This document shows positions 47,273 through 64,000 of a stretch of 64,000 nucleotides of DNA, piece after piece. The DNA is taken from assembly GCF_005239225.2 (NCBI RefSeq), contig NC_133289.1, positions 9,183,501 through 9,247,500 of the forward strand, written 5' to 3'. Position numbers and translations under genes: made by a program. Below the pieces are notes generated by a model. It did no database searches. It had not been told where the DNA came from and was given only the letters and a program-made list of their open reading frames with translations. Numbering within the stretch: the stretch's first letter is position 1; each line of letters starts with the position of its first letter. Source of the stretch: Populus alba. Lineage: Eukaryota; Streptophyta; Magnoliopsida; Malpighiales; Salicaceae.

Positions 47273-47530
47273 TCTTGGTTTTTCAGTTTGACTTGGTTTT
47301 TTTCGATTTAGATTAGATTTGATTCGGTTTTTTAATTTCAGACTTGTAAAACTAAACCGAACCAAACTAGTTTGTTTTTCAGTTTGGCTTATTTTTTTCG
47401 GTATGACTCAGTTTTTTTTTTTTTTTTGTTCGGTTTTTTCAGTTTCAGACTTATAAAACTAAAAACCAAACCGAACTGAACTAGTCGATTTTTTTAAAAT
47501 TTTAATCAGTTTAATAGGGTTTTTTTATAG
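47273..47530. repeat. Two-copy CGGTTT/AACCGAAC repeat
   Basis: Two units of about 110 bp, each with a CAGACTTxTAAAACTAAA phrase and then AACCGAAC..AACTAG. The parts are mutually complementary (CGGTTTT with AAAACCG-like), a common plant intergenic repeat type. Confidence 0.6.
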
Positions 47531-48479
47531 TTTAATTTTTATTATTATTTTTTTTAATTTAATTAATTTTTTGATTATTTTACTTACTTCTACCCATAAC
47601 TTCTAAAGTTAACGATGGGATAAATCTCCCTTCAAATTAATATTAACACCTTACTGTCTTACACTCAGCAGTAGCAGTGACTAACAGAAGAAGAAATGTA
47701 AGGAAACAAAAGCATAGATTGAGCACATCAAGAAAATAAAACGAAGACTGCAGAACCAGCCCCTGTTCGTTGAGGCCTTTCTCTTGTTCAAGGAAGGGTT
47801 GCTTGCGAGCAAATGTTTCTCGTTCTCCATTTTCTCAGCCCTGAGAGGCTGCTGTGCTAAAAAGTCTACGGCGGTCGCAATCAGAGGTCAAACCATGGAA
47901 ATGGATAGAGCCCGCCATGTTTTATTAAAATAAATAAATGGGTGTATGCTCCCTTTCTCATTGAAATAAGATTTTTGTTATAATTTTTTTAATGGCAACA
48001 TAAATAGCTTAAATTAAACTAGTTTGGAGTGGATAATAGAAAGGGTGATCTAAGACTCTCTCCATATCTCATTCTACCATGCATACAACTAAAACAAAAA
48101 TTAAATCCATAATATGAGCTTAATTTCCATGAATAAAAATTGATTTGGAAACAATATTTAACCTTTAAAAAAATAAAACGTTTTTTTTTTTCTTTTATAA
48201 AACTTATAAAAATAATAATTATTTTTTATAAAAAAAAAATATAATATGTATTAGTTTTAAGAGCTCTAATTAATTTTTAATTTTAATAAAACATTTATCA
48301 GAAATACTTAAAAACAATATTTTAGTGTAATAAAAATTTTATAATTATAATAATTTTGTAATTTTTCTTGTAAATATTATTTTTATTAATGAAATATTTA
48401 ATGATTATTAAAGATAAATAAATTTTTGTTAATAAATTAAAGGAATAAAACATGCAACGGATTTACAAGGCATACTCAC

Positions 48480-49148
48480 TGATACAAACCGTGCTGAGGT
48501 TGCATGTTGTCACTGTCTTCTCTTGCCTGCTAAAATGGATGAACCAACCATGATGACAATGCCATCTCACACATAAATCGTTTTCTATTGCCCTAACTAG
48601 GTTCCATTCATTATCTTTCTCACCCATCAACAAGACTTTTTGCTATATTTTTCCACCCCATCAAGCTTTGCTTGCTGTGTTGCAGAAGTCTACAACTTTT
48701 GATCCTGTGCTTCTAAGGATTCAAAGCTTATCTTATAATTTGAATGTCAACAGCAATCCCACTAGAGGCCATTCATACTTGACTTGTCATCCAGTAAGCT
48801 CCCTTTTTGGTCTTCCTTTCTTCTTCCCTTTCTTTTGCCAGTGAGAATTTTGAATGTTTTTTAGACTTTTTTTACTCCTGGCTGGTTGCGTGGTTCGTTT
48901 TTAGCTACTAAGATTATGGGGTCTGACTATTTTCCTTGTTTGGTAAGCTGGATATTTGGGGACATTAAATCTGCAAACTTGGCTTGAATCTTTTTGGACT
49001 TTCCTTTTCCCTTTCCCTGGGATGCTTATCTGGGTGAAAAGATTGTATCTTGTTGTCTATTTATCTTTGTAATTTGAAGGGATAACTGGAAATGAATTTG
49101 CAATTTTTAGTTATTTTAGCTTGTTTGGTGCTTACGTAGGGCAAGAAG
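48480..49148 (+). promoter_or_regulatory. Probable 5' UTR with intron of the LRR receptor kinase
   Basis: A pyrimidine-rich, less AT-rich segment ends in a donor at 48794 (CA then GTAAGC). An acceptor TACGTAG ends at 49139, nine bases before the ATG at 49149. Hence a 5'-UTR intron of about 346 bp is likely. The transcription start is not fixed. Confidence 0.5.
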
Positions 49149-59732
<10,584 letters not shown>

Positions 59733-60579
59733 CCTCAAAGAAGGCCACAATGAGCAGTTTAGTTAGGTGTAAAGCGGGGGTGTGATGCCCTATCTTATGC
59801 AACACGAGACAAAGTGAAGAGGATAGTTGCAGCTATTGCATGAGAGTTGTCGATAGAATTTGCAGAGAATAGCTGATACTCTCTGTTACTAAACAAGGAA
59901 TCTTCCATCATGTGTACTTCCCCTGAAATCATTCACATAATATTTACGTATTTGGTAATGCAATTCAATTTAATTTTCTTGACGAATTCACCAATCCGTC
60001 AAGAAAATCCTTTTGTGTATTAATTCTTCATTTTAACCAATTTAGTATAATTTTGAAAAAATTGGCTCAGCCAACTGAAATGTGAAAGCAGATGAATCGA
60101 AAACATTGAAAAAGAAAGCCTTATTCCAATCAGGAAAAGTGAAAGTAGATGAATTGATTGGCCTCTTTGTCAACCAAGCGTGCTTTCTTCTCGTTTTGGG
60201 TTCAGACAAGAGTCTTTCACTGTACTAGCTGCCAATTGGTTATCATTATGCAGAGGATGGTAAACATGGACCCTGTGTAAAAACAGCCCTTCTCTTCCTC
60301 TTCCTCTTCCTCTTCTTCTTTTTTAATTTTATGGTATATTATTATATGAATTTATACTTAATTAATCAATTAAAGAGGTGTTTGTTTGTCTTGAAAGTGA
60401 TATTCTGGAAACCACTTTTTAAATTTTCTTGTATTTATTTATTATTAAAAAAATTAGTTAATGAACAATACTTTTCAGTCAAAGAAAAATTTAGTTTGAT
60501 TTTCAGGAAAATGTTTTCCTTTTATTTTGAACAAAAAATACTTTTTTAAAAGTTGTAAAAAATTTAGAAATATCATATT

Positions 60580-61000
60580 ATTTACTGATTATATCAAATT
60601 TAATTCTTAAATTTTTTATTGATATATATTTCATTTGAATTTTTTAAAAAATTTCATCCATTGAATTTTAATTTAATTTGATTTTTATATTAACTTTGGT
60701 TTTTATTTTTATGATTGTTATTTGTTTTTCTCTTATCATTTTTTTAATTAAAATTTTTTATTTATCAAATTTAATCCTTATTTTTTTTGTTATTACTTAT
60801 TTTAGTTGAAATAATTTATGAAATTATAATAATAATTATTATTTTAATTTCATCATCTTTCATTTTTTTTATTTGTTAAATTTGATTTTTATTATTTTGA
60901 TTATTATTTATTTTATTTGAGATAATTTATGAAATTAGATTTTTTTTTAATTTCATTCTCATTCAACTTTTTAATTTATAAAATTTGTTTCTCATTATTT
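60580..61000. repeat. Diverged short tandem repeat, AT-rich
   Basis: Units of about 115 bp with AAATTTxATxCTTATT, then GATAATTTATGAAATTA and TTTCATC. Same loose family as 34.0-34.45 kb. Confidence 0.5.
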
Positions 61001-61469
61001 TAATAAACTTGAGAAAAAAATATTAATAAGATATTTTTTAATTTATTTTTCATAACATAATAAAATATTTAAAAAGTTTTTACCATTTAGTATAGGATTT
61101 TTATTGAATTTATCATTTAATTTTAGGTTAATAAAAATTTAATTTTGATATTTTTTATTATATAATAAAATAAAAAATTAATTCAAGAAATTCATAACTC
61201 ATCACGGGGTTGAGAGAAAAAATAACATAGAGAGAGTGGGGTCAACCATATAAGAAAAGAAAAAAAATCATAAAAATAAAATAAAAATAAAAGAGAGAGA
61301 GAAGGTGGGCGGGGGGGGGGGATAGGACAAAAATGGGTGGGAATGGCTATTGGGACAACTCACAACCTTTTTATATGAGACAAATAACCCAAAACTGGAT
61401 TATCGCACTAATAACACCCAAAGGTGATGTCATAAAACAAAAGTATTATTTATTTAGAACATGTTTTGC

Positions 61470-61620
61470 TTTATATTTTAACCGGAAGTTTTTTAAAATC
61501 TTAATTCTTTACTTTAAATAATTTTCATTTTATGTTTTGAATTATATTAATATTAAAAGTAAATTTTAAAAAATAAAAAATATATATATTATTTTTATAT
61601 AAAAAACATTTTAAAAAACA
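61470..61620. repeat. AT-rich MITE-like core
   Basis: TTATATTAATATTAAAAGTA, then an A-rich and a TATATATTATTTT stretch, matching the copies near 17.95 and 21.1 kb. Ends unresolved. Confidence 0.4.
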
Positions 61621-62607
61621 ATGATGTATCTTCCCGGACACCCCGTAGCCTCACCACTCACTGACTTATTTTCTGGTGGAGGCTTTGCTGGTTTTGATAT
61701 AGAAAACAACGTGCTCTCTCTCATTTACTCATAAATTATTTCTGCAATCCCATTCTTTCATTTTTTTTTTTAGGATTTATACTTGACCCCTTCTACAGTT
61801 CCATTTTCTGTCTCCGTATCTGTATCAAGAATTCAATAACACTTGCCTAACCCATTTCTTCGAATTGAGCCCGCTTTTCATCAATCGGGGTAGGTTTCTT
61901 TTCCTCTATCTGATCGTGAATTGAGGGTTCTTTATTTTATTCAAGAATTTTAGGGGTTTTTTTTAAAAAAAAAAGTTGGAAACTTCCACTTCACAATCAA
62001 AGTCCCAATTGGGAATTTTGTATATAATTCGAAAATTTTCATCCTTTTGACCTGTGACACCACAGAAACCAAATGGGTTCTTAAGGATTTCGAAAAGTTT
62101 TTTACTTTACATTGATACTGTCGTGTTCTTGGATTGTTGACTTGAGAGGATCAAATTGTTGACTAGAGAGGATCAAGAGGGCACATTTAGATGTCTATAA
62201 TTTCAGTTGTTTTACCATTTTGAATTCTTTCGATCCTTGAATGTGATCAAGAACTTATCATAATGCTGTACTTTTTTATGCTTTTTTAGGGATTTTCTGC
62301 TGAAAGGGTTTAGATGGCCACCTCAATTGTTTTATTTATTTTCCCCTCTTTATCTGAATTTATGGTGTAATTTGATGAGTAAGTATTTGGGATTCATATC
62401 ATATCATTTGCTTATGAATTTCTTTTGAACTTTGGGCAGCATCAAGCAAGTTCCTGGCACAACTCGGACAGCATTGTTGTGTCTACCTCATTGCTCAAGT
62501 CAATCTGAAAGCTTAATTGATGATATTCAGAATTCTCTGGAATGAGATTTTAATAGTATAGGTGCCAAATTTGTATAGGAGTTAGGTGTGCAGGTTAAGG
62601 AAGTGAA

Positions 62608-64000
62608 ATGTTTTTGGGTTGCGAACAAGGAACCACGAGGTTCATATTAAAGCAAGTTTTCCTATTTTTTCTGCTCTCTCTGGTGTTATTTGCATGCATT
62701 TCAGCAGAATCTGATAGTGATAATTCTGAAAGGTTAAGATCGGCTCCTCATAAAAATGTGAGGAACAATGTTATAGATGGCAGTGGTGCAGAGAATGCAG
62801 TTGATTTTGAGGGTATAAGTGGTGGGATTAAGGAGGGCAAGGGTGGTTATAACAGAGTTTCGATATCTACAGTTGCATTATTTACATTGGCCATGGCTGC
62901 TGCCACTGGTTTAGGTGCTGTCCCATTCTTTTTTGTGGAGCTAGACCCTCAGTGGGAAGGGTTGTGCGGTGGGATGGCTGCTGGTGTGATGTTGGCTGCT
63001 AGCTTTGACCTCATACAGGAAGGGCAAAGCCATGGTGCTGGCAGTTGGGTTGTGATTGGGATTTTATCTGGTGGAATTTTCATTTTGCTGTGTAAGAAGG
63101 TAATGGGTCAGCGTATCACATTTAATATGAAGTTTTCTTCTTTTTCCAGCTAAAACTGATTTGTGCTTCTGGGTTCTTACTCTTACTTGATTATGGGTTG
63201 GGATGCATCTGTTCCTCTTTCAATGTTTCATAAAAGGCGTGTATGTTTGGTTTGTTTGGTTGTTTTTCCTATTTGGGTAGTGATGAGAACATGCATTCAG
63301 TAGTTGTACGATAAGGTTCCTATTCCTTTCTCTTTTATGGCACTTTATTTGGGAACTTTGACAAGGTGTCAAGCTAGGAAACCCCTGAAGAGATTTATAC
63401 ATCCATTTGTTGAAAGTTAGCAAACAATTTTATTCTTATATGTTTATTGATTTTATGTTGTGGCTTCAATTTATGTTTGTTTGGATTTTCATATGTGCAT
63501 GTATAATTTACATGTGTGTATTCATGCATGTTCCTTATTGTTGGTATCTCATTATGCTATATGATTTTGTTATTTCAGTTTCTTGAACAATATGGGGAAG
63601 TAAGCATGTTGGACATTAGAGGTGCTGATGCAACTAAAGTTGTTCTTGTTATTGGAATTATGACTCTTCATTCATTTGGGGAGGGTTCTGGTGTTGGTGT
63701 CTCTTTTGCTGGCTCTAAAGGCTTTTCTCAAGGACTTTTGGTAACTTTGGCCATAGCCGTGCACAACATACCGGAGGGGTTAGCTGTGAGTATGATGCTT
63801 GCATCAAAGGGTGTTTCTCCACAAAATGCAATGCTATGGAGCGTAATTACATCCTTGCCTCAGGTAATGCATTATACTTCACAAAGTACATGTGTATAAC
63901 TCACCTCAAGAGATCACTCTGTGAAACCTATGAATCAGTACAATTAAATGATCCTGAAAAAAGCAAATCATAGAAGCAGCATTTTTAAAAATGCCGTGCA
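62608..64000 (+). CDS. ZIP-family metal ion transporter (5' part; cut by window end)
   Basis: Two exons are complete, 62608-63099 (164 codons, ATG at 62608) and 63579-63863 (95 codons). The donor at 63864 shows that more exons lie beyond the window; the sequence to 64000 is intron or later. The protein starts with a hydrophobic segment (about residues 15-33), likely a signal peptide or anchor, then a Ser/Asp/Gly-rich loop. Membrane spans follow (STVALFTLAMAAATGLGAVP, MAAGVMLAASFDLIQEG). The ZIP metal-site motifs are H195-S-F-G-E199 and H226-N-I-P-E230-G, so a zinc or related divalent transporter is expected. It resembles Arabidopsis At3g08650 from memory, a long-N-terminus ZIP of about 600 residues. 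Substrate and membrane are inferred. Confidence 0.9.

Larger units (their letters stand above)
45841..48470. other. Intergenic, repeat-rich
   Basis: Holds an unexplained GC-richer patch at 46130-46340, a (CT)n/(TA)n microsatellite at 46537-46583, a direct repeat with GTTTGTATATTTAATTAATT at about 47179 and 47246, and a GGTTTTTTCAGTTTCAGACTT-type repeat (trimmed core CAGTTTCAGACTT) at 47273-47530. A patch at 47690-47900 is GC-richer but has no known motif. Confidence 0.5.
59733..62607. other. Intergenic; 3' flank of the kinase and 5' region of the ZIP gene
   Basis: About 59733-59990 is probably kinase 3' UTR. From 60.3 to 61.6 kb it is AT-rich, with a diverged tandem repeat, a run of G at 61311-61321 and an AT-rich core. 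From about 61640 it becomes less AT-rich. A likely 5'-UTR exon ends near 61890 (GTAGGT donor) and others follow before the ATG at 62608. Confidence 0.5.

Overview
The window is nuclear DNA of a flowering plant. Genes are rich in introns with GT-AG borders, the intergenic DNA is very AT-rich, and retrotransposons, MITEs and a tRNA-derived SINE are scattered through it. The proteins look like those of a woody eudicot, and the repeat style (a short Salicaceae-like SINE, abundant AT-rich MITE cores) suggests poplar or willow. That genus-level placement is inference; nothing here proves it.

Layout. 1-2.8 kb: a complete six-exon UDP-galactose/UDP-glucose transporter of the UTR3 type (+), with an exact ER-stress element (CCAAT-N10-CACG) upstream. 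4.5-10.4 kb: a diverged tandem duplication of about 1.4-1.6 kb, each copy carrying one MIR395 gene (+). Their hairpins differ at a single base although the flanks have diverged strongly. 10.4-13.4 kb: AT-rich intergenic DNA. 13.4-17.1 kb: a five-exon basic proline/serine-rich protein of the BPP1 family (-). 17.2-24.3 kb: repeats and no recognisable gene. 24.3-27.2 kb: the nine-exon 20S proteasome subunit alpha-6, PAA (+). 28.5-37.7 kb: a repeat-rich block holding a SINE with an 18-bp target duplication, a MITE, a decayed Ty3/gypsy relic and a TRIM-like element. 37.7-39.2 kb: a HAD-class acid phosphatase (+) whose expected start codon reads GTG. 39.6-44.3 kb: a nearly full-length but decayed Ty1/copia element (-) with a 5-bp target duplication. 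44.8-45.4 kb: a second copia gag relic (+). 45.7-48.4 kb: small tandem repeats. 48.5-59.7 kb: a 20-exon LRR receptor kinase of subfamily VIII (+) with a 2.15-kb solo LTR in its first coding intron. 61.8-64.0 kb: the first part of a ZIP metal transporter (+), cut by the window end.

The genes do not form a pathway; this is ordinary plant gene neighbourhood. Points of most interest are the paired MIR395 genes (regulators of sulfate assimilation), the ER-stress element upstream of the transporter, the missing ATG of the acid phosphatase, and several well-delimited insertions. I found no CRISPR array, operon or clearly new multi-gene system.

Exon borders were read by eye from splice signals, preserved reading frame and remembered family sequences. 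Each complete model gives one uninterrupted frame.
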